A DNA stretch of 64,000 bases from Trema orientale. Lineage: Eukaryota; Streptophyta; Magnoliopsida; Rosales; Cannabaceae. This document shows, piece by piece, positions 24,148 to 36,460 of this stretch; position 1 is the stretch's first letter, and each line of letters begins with the position of its first letter. The translations under genes and the position numbers were made by a program. The notes beneath the pieces are model-generated. The model was not told the origin of the DNA. It did no database searches and saw nothing but the letters and a program-made list of their open reading frames with translations. The stretch spans positions 807,718-871,717 of the forward strand of contig JXTC01000109.1 of the NCBI GenBank assembly GCA_002914845.1. The letters run 5' to 3'.

Positions 24148-27100
24148 TAATTTCGTCCCGAAATTCAAGTATAATAGGGGTACAAGTAAAATAATAAGAG
24201 ATCACAGCCCGAAGGAGAGTGAATCACCGGTTATAGTGTATAGGAATATTGAATAAAATACTAGTTAAATCAAGAAGTATGTAATGTACACTTCGTACCT
24301 GGTGTTAGAATTCTACCAATATGCCAATGCCACACAAAGGCATGTAATAAGAAGGTATATAAGAGACATAGAATCGCAAGATGGCTCATTAATAGGTATA
24401 AGACCTCGATACTTGAAATTTGGAAACGATGACTCCGAGTCCGTAATTAGTCACAGAAGTAGTGACGACAATCAGGAATAGAAGTCGAAAATACAAGACT
24501 TCTATAATCAGAACTGGCACTAATACAGTATAGCAAATCAAATATTAGGTACGTATAATACCGTGCCTAGATTATACCAGATCAATAAGATATAGGAACA
24601 ATTCCATTAATCTGTAACTAAACTTGATCCTCAACAATCACTGAGTCTAAAGACTCCAACAGATTCTCATCAACACAAGATAACACTTAACAAGGTTGCA
24701 AGTGGAAAACAATTACACTTGTATTACACCACATACAAGATAGACGAGTTCAGAGGTCAAAAACAACATTAAGAGTACAATGACCTAATTCATTTATCAT
24801 TCCTCATAACGAATGAGAAACAACCATACATACAAATTATTTCTAGTCAAGAATAAGACTAGAACTACCATAACAGGAAATCATTAACACAGAAGTACAT
24901 AGCACAACAAATAGTGCCAGTTAAATTATTTTAGTCTAAGCATATAAAATGCAAGTACCCACATAATAAATATTGTCCAAAGACTTCCCAATTCTTTTAC
25001 CCAAAGTAATACCATATCGTAATAACCCATACCACAATTAAATCTAGAGATCCTCCGAGTCTCTTTGCCCAACATAGGATTATAACAATAATCCCAAATC
25101 GGTACTTACCTCCAAAGACTTTCTGAGTCTTTGGTACAAGGGAAAGTCATATAGAAATAACTCAATACCTAATAAGCAAATAAAACTGTTAATAATACTA
25201 CAATGCCCCAGAAATAATATTTCAATGGAATAGGCTGTCTCTGCAGTGACACATGTCTCTTATCTAACCTTGTTTCATTTTTAAATCAAAAATAGTTTTA
25301 AAAATAGTTTTGAAAATATGCAGCACAAATATCAGGGGTATATAGGAATACTACACTAGTTTACGATAAGGTTTCACCTTGGCCATTGGCAAACTAAACC
25401 TGAACTTTAAGTATTTCTTTTGAAAATATAATAATAAGAGTCCAACAACTCTCAGTATAGACTTATGAGTAAATTGATCCCTGTGTCAATAATTTTGCCA
25501 TCAAAATTATGCTTAGATCCAACTCAAATCAAGTAATAAGTTACAAACTGAACTCAATGCTAACAAACTCAATAAGGACTCTAATTTACAACAGCTTATA
25601 ACCAGAGTCTCTAAAAATTCTCAAAATTCAGTACAAGCAAAGTATCATAAGTAGTACTCACTCATTAAAATCAAGAGGGATTGTATTGACAAGATTGAAT
25701 CTCGTTATCATTAGTCAATTAGTTTGATATCTAATATACTAATTCTACTTACTAAGCTAAGTAAGTAGGACAAGAAGAAATTTTTTCGCTCGATATATAG
25801 TTTTCTAATTAAATTATCAAGTACTTAAAATATGTCAATTTCTTTTAAATCATAGTTAAACACAATAGAAATTTTCTTAAAATTTCAAGACTTTTCCATA
25901 GATTTCAAACACGTCTCTTTAAGAGATTCAAAAATATGTCTTATTTTTGTTGGCAAATCACATTATGCAAATAATTTCCTATAGTTCTTTATTAATGAAA
26001 AACTTTAGGTAATACATTAGTGAGGCTTTCTTTAGGTTTTATAACTTTGAAATACCACACTCTGACAATTTTATTAAAAACAGTTTTTAAAAGGCATTTT
26101 AACAATAGGAAGAACCTATAAAGCATTTTAAAAAATAATAAAGTATGTCAAGTGTAAAATTTTTTTTTAACCTCACTCAACTTGTCAAACATATTAATTC
26201 ATAGCTCTTATCTTTTTTAAAATCCAACTTTCATGAATCAAAAAGTTCAAATAAAATTTTATAGAAAAAGGCAATATATCATTATACACCACCTAAGTCT
26301 CTCCAAGGCTTAGATATTTAAAATCAAAATATTTTTATGCAAAAACTCAAATGAAATGTCATCCCAAGTTCCCAGCACTAGGAGTTCCCAATATTTAGAA
26401 GGCTACATTAAAACTAGTTATACAAGTGCCCAATTTTTAATTGAGGCAAAATAATATAAAGTCAATTCCACTCGATCCACTTATCCATTCAAGACATTTA
26501 TAGATCACAAAGAATTCAACAATCCAATAAACACAAAAATTATGCACAGCTCAATAAAGCAAGTCGCACACATAATGAGAAGTTTGGGAGAATAAACACA
26601 TCCAAACAATAAGGCATATTAAGCCATAATGACAAGATTTCACAAAACTTCGAGATTAAGTTTTCAAAATATACAATTTTTCCATTTATCTAAGGTTCCA
26701 AACATGTTAACATAACCAATATTACTTAGCAAAATTCTTGTAACAAGATATTATACATTTGACTTTAGAAATATATGCACAAGCTTTCAAGAATTTATGT
26801 GCATACCACATTAAATCACACCAATGATTTCTTTTAAAAATACAAACTTTTTGCCAAAAGTTATCACATAAATTTTCTATAAACATTTTATGTTTATTTC
26901 CAAGTTACTTTGCAAATCAATTTTCCAAAGCTTTCTTTAGATTCACAATCATGTGACAAGTAGAAACTTGGTAATTTTTAACAATTGTATCTACTATATT
27001 CAAAACTAGAAAAAATATTCAGAAACTTTATTTTTTAATTAATATCACTAAATGTGCAATGAGACCTCCCTAGTACCACAACTAGTTTTAAGTAAAGCAA

Positions 27101-27282
27101 TTATTTAAATTTTATATTCCTAGCAATTTCACAAACCTTAGACTCAAGTAATATTATTAATTTTAAAACCATACATTCCTTGAAAAATATGAATCACATC
27201 CACCCAACTATTATTCAAAATTAAGATATATAAGGTTCCTTTGAATACAAAAATAATTCATTGGTCAAATGTAAATGTCTTA
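24148..27282. other. Non-coding retroelement interior or intergenic DNA, no gene
   Basis: By the orientation of the LTR this should be interior sequence upstream of its polypurine tract. It has no reverse transcriptase, integrase or gag reading frame and is strongly AT-rich. If it belongs to the element, the element is non-autonomous or gutted. The boundary with the TH2 pseudogene at about 27283 is abrupt: homology to TH2 exon 4 starts in mid-exon. Confidence 0.4.
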
Positions 27283-28299
27283 TGTCGAATTTTTAGCTTC
27301 TCAACCGATGTTTCAGCGTATTGTGGTGCCTTGATTTAGTCTCCAAGACCGCAGCAAGACCCAACTCACCATATTTTCTAACTTTAACTTGACATGCTCT
27401 GTTGACCACTACTATGCCATGCTGGGACAAATTGCATTCGCGGCATCCACATCTTCCCAGCCGTCAGAGGACTTTGTGCATGACTTCGATGTCATATCTA
27501 AGCGGTACTGTGAGGAGTATAAACAATGCATGGAAAGTATTACATCCAATGTTTCAGGTCCGATTAATAATTATCAGTACGCTTTGTTTTCTAATTATGC
27601 TATTGAAAATAGATTGAAAGCGTTAGTTGTGATGAGTTTGAAAATTTTGCATATTTATAACATGTTATGTCTTTATGATTTAATCTTCTGCAGGACAGGA
27701 ATACGAATTCGATTATGATCGTCTGAAGAACGCTCTTGATTGAAATTTGTGGAGTTTGAGAAGAAGACACACGCAAAGCTGGAAGAGTCAGGGGGTAGTG
27801 AAGGAATTATCTCTAGATGGCATAAAAGAAGCTAGCCAGCCGGCCAGGAATCTCTCATTCTTTCTGATGTTTGTAGAGAGTTCTTTGAGAGGACTGTGAA
27901 AAATAAAAATCCAAGCGTTGATGTTCATGTAATCTCTTACTGTTTGACTGATGACCTCATCAGATCAGCTTTCTCTTCAGGTAAGCTTCTCGTAAACATC
28001 TATATATACATGTCCTCTAGGCATCTATATACCCGTAAATTCGTATATTGATCTGCTGTAGCAGGATCTTAATTAAAATCAACTGTTTTTCAGCTGTTTA
28101 CGAAGTTTTCGGTCATGATGCATTTAAACTTAGCTTCATTCTATGTTCATGATCTGATCAGATCTATAAACCCTGAAAATACATTCAAACGAGTTAGTTT
28201 ATGGTGAGAATTCTGTCACGGCTGGTGAAATTATTAAGAAGCTGGAATCTCTATTCGACAAGTACCGAGCTTTCTTGAAGGTCCTAGAGGGCCACGAGA

Positions 28300-28334
<35 letters not shown>

Positions 28335-29083
28335 GATCAAGGGAAGCACCTTTAAAGTTTACATTGGAGGCTCAGTGGGTGACTTACTTTGCTGAATTGG
28401 TTGAAGCAGATATTGGCATTGTGTTTCGTTCAAGTAAACTGGAAGAGCATCTGGGGTCTCTCATTTGCCCCACTGCTCACGGCGTGCTGGATAAACAGAG
28501 GGGAGTGTTAGGAAATTGTATTTCCTATAGTGGGCCACATATATTTTGGACAATTGTATTGGGCCATATTATTCTTAAGCAGACCCAATAAGTGATTTAA
28601 TTAGGCTGGGTCAGGATATCCAACTAGGTATGGATACCAATGTGGATACCCTGTTAGTCACCCAGTTAGGGTTTGATGGATACCCAACAGGGGACTATAT
28701 AAAGAACCTTTTAGGGTTATGGTCCCTGTAGCCAAAAGAACACGTACGCTCAATTCTCTGTAACCCACCATCAGTTACAGAGAATTCCATCTGAGTGTCA
28801 TTAGGCTTTAAGGCTACAGAAGATCAAACCCTCTAGCATATACAGTCAATCACTATCGCTTCCGCCTTCTGTTCATCGTCCAGACTACGGTATTGAATCA
28901 TGGACTCAGGTATACTCAATGAATCCCTACCCATCAGTTTTAGCATGAATGTTCTAGGGTTTGTGTTTAGTTTTGCAATCCCATATAGAATTCTAACAGG
29001 GAGGTGATTGGAAACCACAGCCTGGCAGACTTTATATGGTCAATTCTTGAGCTGAAATTATAGCCTTCATTTTGGGGTTGTAA
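27283..29083 (+). pseudogene. 5'-truncated TH2 pseudogene (exons 4-6 homologous), split by a solo LTR
   Basis: Homology to the TH2 gene at 31024-33540 begins in the middle of its exon 4 and continues through exon 5-like (about 27690-27980) and exon 6-like (about 28180-28505 and 28999-29083) parts, with introns in the same places. Exons 1-3, the whole TENA half, are absent. Disabling lesions include an in-frame TGA where the gene has VVPL, a TGA after RLKNALD, frameshifts in the exon 5 and exon 6 parts, an expanded AGT repeat (28297-28335) and a 493-bp LTR insertion. The phosphatase motif I reads SNFNLT where active TH2 proteins have SDFDLT. Motif II (ISYC) is closer to the ancestral form than in the intact gene. 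Motif IV reads GGSVGD, sharing the Asp-to-Gly change with the gene. Confidence 0.88.
28506..28998 (+). mobile_element. Solo LTR, Ty1/copia-like, inserted in the TH2 pseudogene
   Basis: The 493-bp unit starts TGTTAGGAAATTG and ends GAATTCTAACA, with a 6-bp terminal inverted repeat TGTTAG/CTAACA. It is flanked by a perfect 5-bp duplication GGGAG (28501-28505 and 28999-29003). The pseudogene sequence resumes exactly where the intact gene's exon 6 continues. A TATA-like ACTATATAAAGAACC lies near 28695. No internal region remains, so it is a solo LTR left by recombination. Confidence 0.93.
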
Positions 29084-30308
29084 GCAACTCTTTATTTGTT
29101 GCTGTTATTTCTTCTCTTCTGACTACAAAGGATAACAATCCCAGATGGGAAATACATCAGATTAGGCCTATGTTTTACTTGAGAGCTACGTGTCGGTCCT
29201 AGAAAAAAAAATTAATACAGTTCCTTTGTACAATAGACCTCTCAGGTTTCTTAGAAAAGCTCAAGATTTCTCTTCTTTCAACCTCCGTGTTTCAAGTTTG
29301 GATATATTTAGTTCCTTTGTACTATATATCGTATTTTGAAAATGTATAATATCGTGGGATGAGTCATCAGATAAATTTGATATTTGTTGTTACATCCTTG
29401 TGTGGTTTTATTCAAGTAATGGCTGGAAAATACGACTTTTGGCTTAGTAGATCTGATAAGGCATTAAGCATACTGATTAGAAATTCAAATGAGATTCAAC
29501 AGTGTTACTTCAATTCTCTATATGCTTTTTTATAATTTTATAAGGTTAGTTATGAAATTTTATATACCTATATGGCAGTTATTGGAGAAAATTATAGGTT
29601 ATTATATTATGCACTGACTAAGCTCTAAGCTTACTCAAAAAGAAAAAGAAAAAAAAATGAAAAGAAAAAACTAACCACTAAGAAAAAACGATTGACCCTT
29701 AACTTTCATTCAATGTGTTGAAATAGCACCAAATTTAGTAGAGGTGTTATATATATATATATTAAAAAAAAAAAAAAACCTACTAACGTGACCTCTAAAA
29801 ACAGGGCCATGTCACACCCGGCCGCCTAAATTGGCCAGCCCGGGGGTTGGAGAAACCCCTCTGGTGGGTTTATCTGGCTGCGGGCTATTTTTCTTTTCTA
29901 AAAGAAATTTCTATTATCTTTACTTTCTGATCACTTATGCTATACACAAAGTAAGTTTGACTCTAATGAATTGTATGAATACATGTTTTATGTTTACTTA
30001 ACTTATCATGTTATTTCTATATGATGATTATTATTAACCTTTTCACTTTGCTTTATTGTTTATACTCATATATGTTTATTTGTAAGTTGAAATTTGTTTA
30101 TGTTAAACTGCTCAAATATTTTACACGGTGTTAGCAATAGTCCATAAGGTACTAGTAATTAATTCACAATTTATACATATAAGTGCTTAAAATTATTCTT
30201 AAAATAACGGCGCATAAATATAATTTATTTTTTGAAAGATCACTAGCCCAATCTGCCAATTCGCCCTCTCCCACCAGCTCAATCCACCAAAACGTTTGGG
30301 TAGGGATT
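29084..30308. other. TH2 pseudogene 3' flank and intergenic DNA
   Basis: Positions about 29110-29340 match the 3' flank of the intact TH2 gene (33590-33830), so the duplication extends past the stop. The rest is AT-rich, with a GC-rich patch at about 29805-29885 (CACCCGGCCGCC... CCCGGGGGTTGG) that I cannot assign. Confidence 0.5.
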
Positions 30309-30682
30309 NNNNNNNNNNNNNNNNNNNNNNNNNNNNNNNNNNNNNNNNNNNNNNNNNNNNNNNNNNNNNNNNNNNNNNNNNNNNNNNNNNNNNNNNNNNN
30401 NNNNNNNNNNNNNNNNNNNNNNNNNNNNNNNNNNNNNNNNNNNNNNNNNNNNNNNNNNNNNNNNNNNNNNNNNNNNNNNNNNNNNNNNNNNNNNNNNNNN
30501 NNNNNNNNNNNNNNNNNNNNNNNNNNNNNNNNNNNNNNNNNNNNNNNNNNNNNNNNNNNNNNNNNNNNNNNNNNNNNNNNNNNNNNNNNNNNNNNNNNNN
30601 NNNNNNNNNNNNNNNNNNNNNNNNNNNNNNNNNNNNNNNNNNNNNNNNNNNNNNNNNNNNNNNNNNNNNNNNNNNNNNNNNN
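30309..30682. other. Assembly gap (374 Ns)
   Basis: A run of 374 undetermined bases lies about 340 bp upstream of the TH2 start codon. Any regulatory or repeat content here is unknown, and frames drawn through it are meaningless. Confidence 1.
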
Positions 30683-30773
30683 TACTTGAAAGCACCAAAT
30701 TCTACATAAAAAAAATGGTGTATAAGACAGTGAAACCAAAACAAGTCGTCTATGAATCAGCCACGGTCAAATA

Positions 30774-30866
30774 TGACGTGGGCAATACCCACCACGTGGT
30801 GACATCTTATTTGCTCATTCTTCACGCAAATATTGGTGGTGGCATGCTGCAAAACTGTATATATAA
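30774..30866 (+). promoter_or_regulatory. TH2 promoter: ACGT elements and TATA box
   Basis: TGACGTGG (30774-30781) and the 10-bp palindrome ACCACGTGGT (30791-30800, a G-box) stand upstream of TATATATAA at 30858-30866. That TATA would place transcription start near 30890, about 135 bp before the ATG. The assignment is by motif and position only. Confidence 0.6.
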
Positions 30867-31023
30867 TCAAACGTAAACTACAGTTAACCAAAGCAATCTC
30901 TCATTTTCGTTCTTTCTTTCTTGCTTTAATTTGTTACCGAGTCCAAATCTTCATACCACTTTCTTGGCGAATCTTCCCTCGAATTTTCTCAAGAAAATAG
31001 TTTTGGTGGAAAGAACAATTAAA

Positions 31024-33540
31024 ATGGCGGAAGAAGAAGAGGAAGGGATAGCGAGTCGGTGTTGGAAGAAGCACGAGAAGGAATCTGTAGTCGATGCTCT
31101 GTTCACGCCTTTCTTCGTTTGTTTGGCTGCTGGTAATTTGAATCCAATGAGTTTCCGCCATTTTATCTCACAGAACCTCCATTTTCTCAAAGCCTTCGTT
31201 AAAGCGTAAGCCTCTTCCAAATTATTTACGTGCAAAATTTACGTATAAGTGGTTCACATATCAACATGATGATCTTTGATCTTTGCATTGTCATGATCAG
31301 TTGGTTTTGACTTTTTTCAGGTATGACAAGGTGGAGGAATGCGCAGACGACGACGACGATAAGAAGCTGATACACGATTTGAGTGAATGTGTAGTCAAGA
31401 TGATTCAAACGTACCAGACTACTGTTGAAGTAAACTTTCTTTGCAATCTGTCTCTACTTTTTTCTTTTCTTTTTCTTTTTATCAATTTGAGTTTTATATG
31501 ATGAGTAATAAAACAGAGGAAAGCCTTTGACTCATTTGTGAATTGTCGTTTGATTCCATTATTAATTAACACACGACAAGATATTGTAACATACAATTTT
31601 CTTGTGTATTAAATTCTCAATTGACAATCCTAGTGATTAATATTGTTTAAAAATATTTCTTTAATTTCCACCACTTTTTCTTTAAAAGAATCTTCCTTTA
31701 TATTTTAGAACTTGTTTTCGGTTGGTGCGTATAAGTCATCGAATAACTAAACCATGCAGAAATGGGGCTTTGGGATGCCAAAGTCTGAGGGTGTTCCTGA
31801 TTCGATGGCGACGAAATACAACCAGTTTTTGCGTAGAACAGCTTCAGGAATAGTTGATGGAGAACAAGTAATTCCATGCGAGGCCGCAACCCCATTTGAG
31901 AAGACCAAAGTTGCTGCTTATGCACTTGCTGCCATTGCTCCTTTTATGAGGCTTTATGCCCATTTATCTCATCGTATCATACCACTCACCCAACTAGATC
32001 GTGACAGTACCTCTGATCACATTTACAAGAAATGGCTTCAATATTATTCTTCCCAAGAAATTCAGGTGAACTATAATATCATTTCTTTACATACTTGGTT
32101 GTTACTTTGTTGAGACTTGATCGATCGAACGACCTCTTCTAATTGTTACCTTTTCTTATGATTGTCATGATTCAGGCATTAGCCAAGAAAACTGAAGATG
32201 TTCTAGACAAGTTTAGTGTATCTTTGACCAAAGAAGATCTTACAATAATAGCGAAGCTATACGATCAAGCTATGAAGCTTCAAGTTGAATTTTTCGCTTC
32301 TCAACCGAAGTTTCAGCGAAACGTAGTCCCTTTGTCCAGTGTCCAAGACCTCAACAAGAGTAAACTTACCATATTTTCTGCCTTTGGATCGACATGCTCT
32401 GTTGTTCACCCCCATGTTGCGCGGATACGAATGGCCATACATTCGAAGAAGTCACCAGCGGACTTGAACTTGAAGGAAAAACTCGGGGATATAGCTCGCC
32501 AGCGCAAGGAGGCATATAAACAATGCACCGATAACTTAGTTTTGAGCGTTATGCAAGGTCCAACAAATAATAATCAGTAGGCTTTGTTTCTAAATATGGT
32601 TTTGAAAATAGACTGAAAAGTAAAAAGGATATGGTGATCAAGAGTTTGATAATCTTGCCTATATATATGTATGTGTATTATGTCCTTAATTATAATTTCA
32701 CCTTATGCAGAAATAGAATTCGACTACGAAAGTCTGTGTGCAGTCCTTGAGCAAGTTGAAATGATCGAGAAGTGGGCAAATGCAAATGTGGAAGCATCAG
32801 GGGCATTCAAGGATTTATCTCTAGATGGCATAAAAGAAGCTGGCCAGAATCTTGTTCTTCATAATGGTTGTAGGGAGTTTTTTCAGAAGGTTGTGACAAA
32901 AAAAGATCTCAGCATTGACGTTCATGTAATCACTAACTGTTGGAGTGGTAACCTCATCAGATCAGCTTTTTCCTCGGGTACACATACATAATACACGTAC
33001 ATGCTTTTGGGAAAATCTATAATTCATATATATATTGATCCTATGTTATAATACACAATATATATATATATATGTGTTGATTCATATATTTATCTATCAT
33101 CAGATCTACAAGCCTTGAATATACATTCAAACGAGCTAGTTTACAATGAGGAATCCGTGACGACTGGCGAAATTGTGAAGAAGGTGGAATCTCCATTCGA
33201 CAAGCTCCAAGCTTTCAGGGACGTCGTAGAGGGCCACAACAGTAGTAGTAGTAGTAGTTGTAGCAGGGATCAAGGCCATACTAAGCACCTAAAAGTTTGC
33301 ATTGGAGGCTCATCGGTTGACTTACTTTGCTTAGTTGAAGCAGATATTGGCATTGTGTTTGGTTCGAAGAGTGGAACTCTAAGGAAACTGGGGAATCATT
33401 GCGGTGTCAAATTTGTCCCACTGCTTCATGGCGTGGTGAAGAATCAGAGGGGAGTTGCTGAATGGAAACCAAAGAGTGGCTTTCTTTATACGGTGGATTC
33501 TTGGGCTGAAATTCAAGCCTTCATTTTGGGTTGTAATTAA
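31024..33540 (+). CDS. TH2: Bifunctional TH2-type protein: TENA/THI-4 domain plus degenerate HAD phosphatase
   Basis: Six exons keep frame: 31024-31205, 31321-31429, 31760-32065, 32176-32557, 32711-32977 and 33104-33540, giving 560 residues. Residues about 1-240 are a TenA-like domain (aminopyrimidine salvage in thiamin metabolism) with CADDDDDKK, ATPFEKTKVAAY and YDQAMKLQVEFF. Residues about 262-560 are the HAD domain, which in plant TH2 is the thiamin monophosphate phosphatase. Here HAD motif I reads FSAFGST (A268, G270) instead of DxDxT, motif II reads VITNCWSGN, and motif IV reads GGSSVD (483-488) instead of GDSxGD. The phosphatase is therefore very likely dead, while the TenA half looks intact. 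A serine run (462-467) is encoded by an AGT microsatellite. A truncated, LTR-split copy lies 2 kb upstream. The leader is open in frame but lacks an upstream ATG. Family assignment is secure, enzymatic output is not. Confidence 0.9.
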
Positions 33541-35152
33541 AAGTGACTTTTTTAGTATATCTTCTTGTTTCGACTAATAAATACATGTGATCAGAGTAGG
33601 TTATGTTTAGAGTATTATTACAAATGTGGTGGCTATATGTTTTACCCGTGGGAGCCACGTGTCAGACCTTATTCTTTTTATGTTTTTCCCCCTTATATGG
33701 GACTGCTACGAAGTAGAATTAATACAGTTCAATTATATACCAGACTTTAGATTTCTTAAACAAGCTAAAGATATCTCATCTTAATTTGGATTTGTTTAGT
33801 TCCTCGTTACTGCTACAGTATATATTTTAAAGGCGCGCGGATGTTTATAATTAGAGAAATTCGGAAAAGTAGACCTTTTCGAATTTATTATCTTGGAACA
33901 TTGCATATATAGTCTTCTTTCGAACGTATCAAATAATTAACCAGAAAACAAGAATATAAAATTAAAGCTGTAGCAGAATTTCGAACTCATACCTTATCCT
34001 CAAAAGATTGTTATTTATTTATGTGTAATCTTACATACCATGCTTTTTTTTTTTTTTTTAATTCAAGACTTGAGCTATTCCTTTTCAACAAAAACTGATA
34101 ATTTTGAGAAATAGAACATTGAATCTTATAGATTTTCGTTTTTAATTTTTAAATTTATTGATGCTCAACATGTGCATTCAATATGCGGAATTAGCACTAT
34201 AGGAGCTTTTGGTTGTCACATATTAAGGAGCCGTTTTATATTGGGTAATCTAGATAATCAAATTAATGGAAAAGTGATAAAAGGTATTATGATTCATGAG
34301 TACATCATATTATGGTAGCGCGCATGAATTTTAAACAAGATTTCTAGGAATATCTCAAAATTTGGAAATTTGGTTTGCACGTAGGATGGGAACGTAATTT
34401 ATTTTTTGCACAATGTTTAATACTAAGATATTACATTAATTTATCATTATTTTCGGTTAGTCCAGATGGGAAATCTAGATCAGGCTAGTTGGACTACATA
34501 GAAGTATGGTGGCTATGTTTCACTCTAGAGAGCCTGTATTGTATTTTATACTTCGGGTTAATTGAACAAGCTCAATATTTCTCTTCTTTTTGTGTTCCAT
34601 GTTTGGGTTTTTCTTTTTTTTTTTTTTTTAGTACCTTATTACTTACAAAATTCGTTTTTAATTTTCTTTCTAAATTTATAGATGCTTAATGTCACTATAC
34701 TCGGTTTTTCAGTTTTCTGTTAAGTCGTTTACTCTCTTTGTTGCCGTATTTCCTGTTTATACTCTTCTTAGACGTCATTTTTAGGTCAATGTTGTTTTCG
34801 GATTGATGTCGTTTATTCATATTATGTCGTTCTTCACATCTTTGATAGGTTGTATGATCAAGCCATGTGGTTTGATAGGCAAATCAATACATACCAATGA
34901 TCAATCTAGTTGATTCGCCCGCTGGAAGGAAATTGGAAGTTGCTCTGTTTTCGATTTTGACTGGAAGTGCAGGGGTGGGCCGAATTTATTGCACGGATAA
35001 AATGCTCAGTATTTTCCATTTTTTTGTAAAGTTCTTCCGTATTCCAAAATTATTCCCATTCTCTTTGGTGATGACAGATATCGTAATTACACAAGTTTAA
35101 TTGGCATTTACAAGCTTAAACTTCTTTTATCATTAAAACTATATGGTATGCA
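33541..35152. other. Intergenic DNA with a third copy of the TH2 3' flank
   Basis: About 34462-34640 matches the 3' flanks at 29140-29300 and 33590-33800 (CCAGATGGGAAAT, GTGGCTATGTTTCACTC, GAACAAGCTCAATATTTCTC). No TH2 exon precedes it. The rest is AT-rich with no gene recognised. Confidence 0.5.
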
Positions 35153-35790
35153 TGTCACGACCCAAAATTTAAAGCTGTGATTTTTAATAATTTTGAGTGT
35201 AAATAAAGATAAATAAAGAATTTTTGTAAAATTCGGAGAAAACTAAGTACTTGTGTTTTCATTTTTAATTCTTAAATCATTAGAAATTCTATATAAAAAG
35301 GGGTCCATTTTTATTTTAATTTATAAAAATAGATACACCAATTAAAATTAAAGAAAACATAATTATGATGTATAAAAATTTAGTTTAATAAAATTATAGT
35401 GTTGATGTAATAGATTTTTCAAATCTTGAATCTGAATGTCTAAAATTTAACTTACAAGGTTGTCAAAATTCTAAGTACTTAAAATTTTAAAATTAAGCTC
35501 CTTAGGAACCATTGTGTCCAATTTATACACCAAAACCTGCAATAATAGTAAATACATCCTCATATATTCACTTAGTAGAATCAATAAACTTGGCTAAACA
35601 ATTAGACATGGGGAAAGAATGGGACAAAGAAAATATACCAGCCAAAGAGGAATAAGACCACGAGCGTAAACCAAGCCACTTGCCTAGCCAACGAGACAAC
35701 TAATTCGAATGAGCCACTACCTGAAAGAGGGGAAAATAGAAGGGGTGAGCTCAAAAGCTCAGTAGGAAAGCTGTTACCTTATTTAAAAAT
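35153..35790. mobile_element. LTR-retrotransposon LTR fragment (TGTCACGACCC type)
   Basis: It starts TGTCACGACCCAAAATTTAA and follows the same order as the start of the 21852 LTR: TTTTTAATAATTTTGAG, AATTTTTGTAAAATTC..GA, ACTAAGTACTTG, then GGGGTGAGC...GCTCAGTAGG at about 35742-35766. The other end is not recognisable, so the copy is truncated or diverged. Confidence 0.55.
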
Positions 35791-36091
35791 CTTTTTAGTG
35801 ATAGAAAGCCCCTACATGGTTAGTTTGATCCAAAACACATTTGCAAAACTATATGTACGTATATACATAAAAATATCCAAAACTGATAGTCCGTATGTAT
35901 ATACATATATATAGATATACAGAAAGCAACCAATCAGTCCACAAACACATGACACAAATCCACTCATATCCATGAGTTTACCACCTCTCATCAATGGAAA
36001 CTAGGACCCTGAATCTGTAAAATATAAAATCAAAATATTCCAAAAATCTAAAATTTTCAGTATATGTGTATATTTTAAAGATTTAACAATT

Positions 36092-36420
36092 GAGAAAAGG
36101 ACATGGATAGGACCATTTGGGCTCTGTTTTTCTTTTTTAAGATTATGTTGATATAATTACTTTTTTAGGACCAAAAGTAAGGAGTAAATAATGAGAGGAA
36201 AAATCGGCTTCCAAAATTTCCGTTGGTCAAAGGTGAGAAGGTGGTAGGTGGGAGCATTAAATGGCTGTCATTTCATTGTCTTATTTTCCCTCTTTTTTTT
36301 CTCTTTTCGTTCTCCCTCAATCTTTCTCTCTCCAATACCAGAGCTTAATTTCTTTATCATGAAGAAGATGAGGAATATATTTAATCACTCTGTCTCACAA
36401 GGAATATGACAGCGCAAGTT

Positions 36421-36460
<40 letters not shown>

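Noticed and set aside
23852-24205. 117-codon minus frame with a LSLSLSLS run
   Set aside because: It crosses the LTR boundary and the (GA)n repeat; it is not a gene.
30164-30744. Several 130-190 codon frames on both strands
   Set aside because: They run through the run of Ns and have no real sequence content.
32558-32710. TPP riboswitch near TH2
   Set aside because: The thiamin link made me look, but I could not find the paired CTGAGA-type core in the introns or 3' flank.
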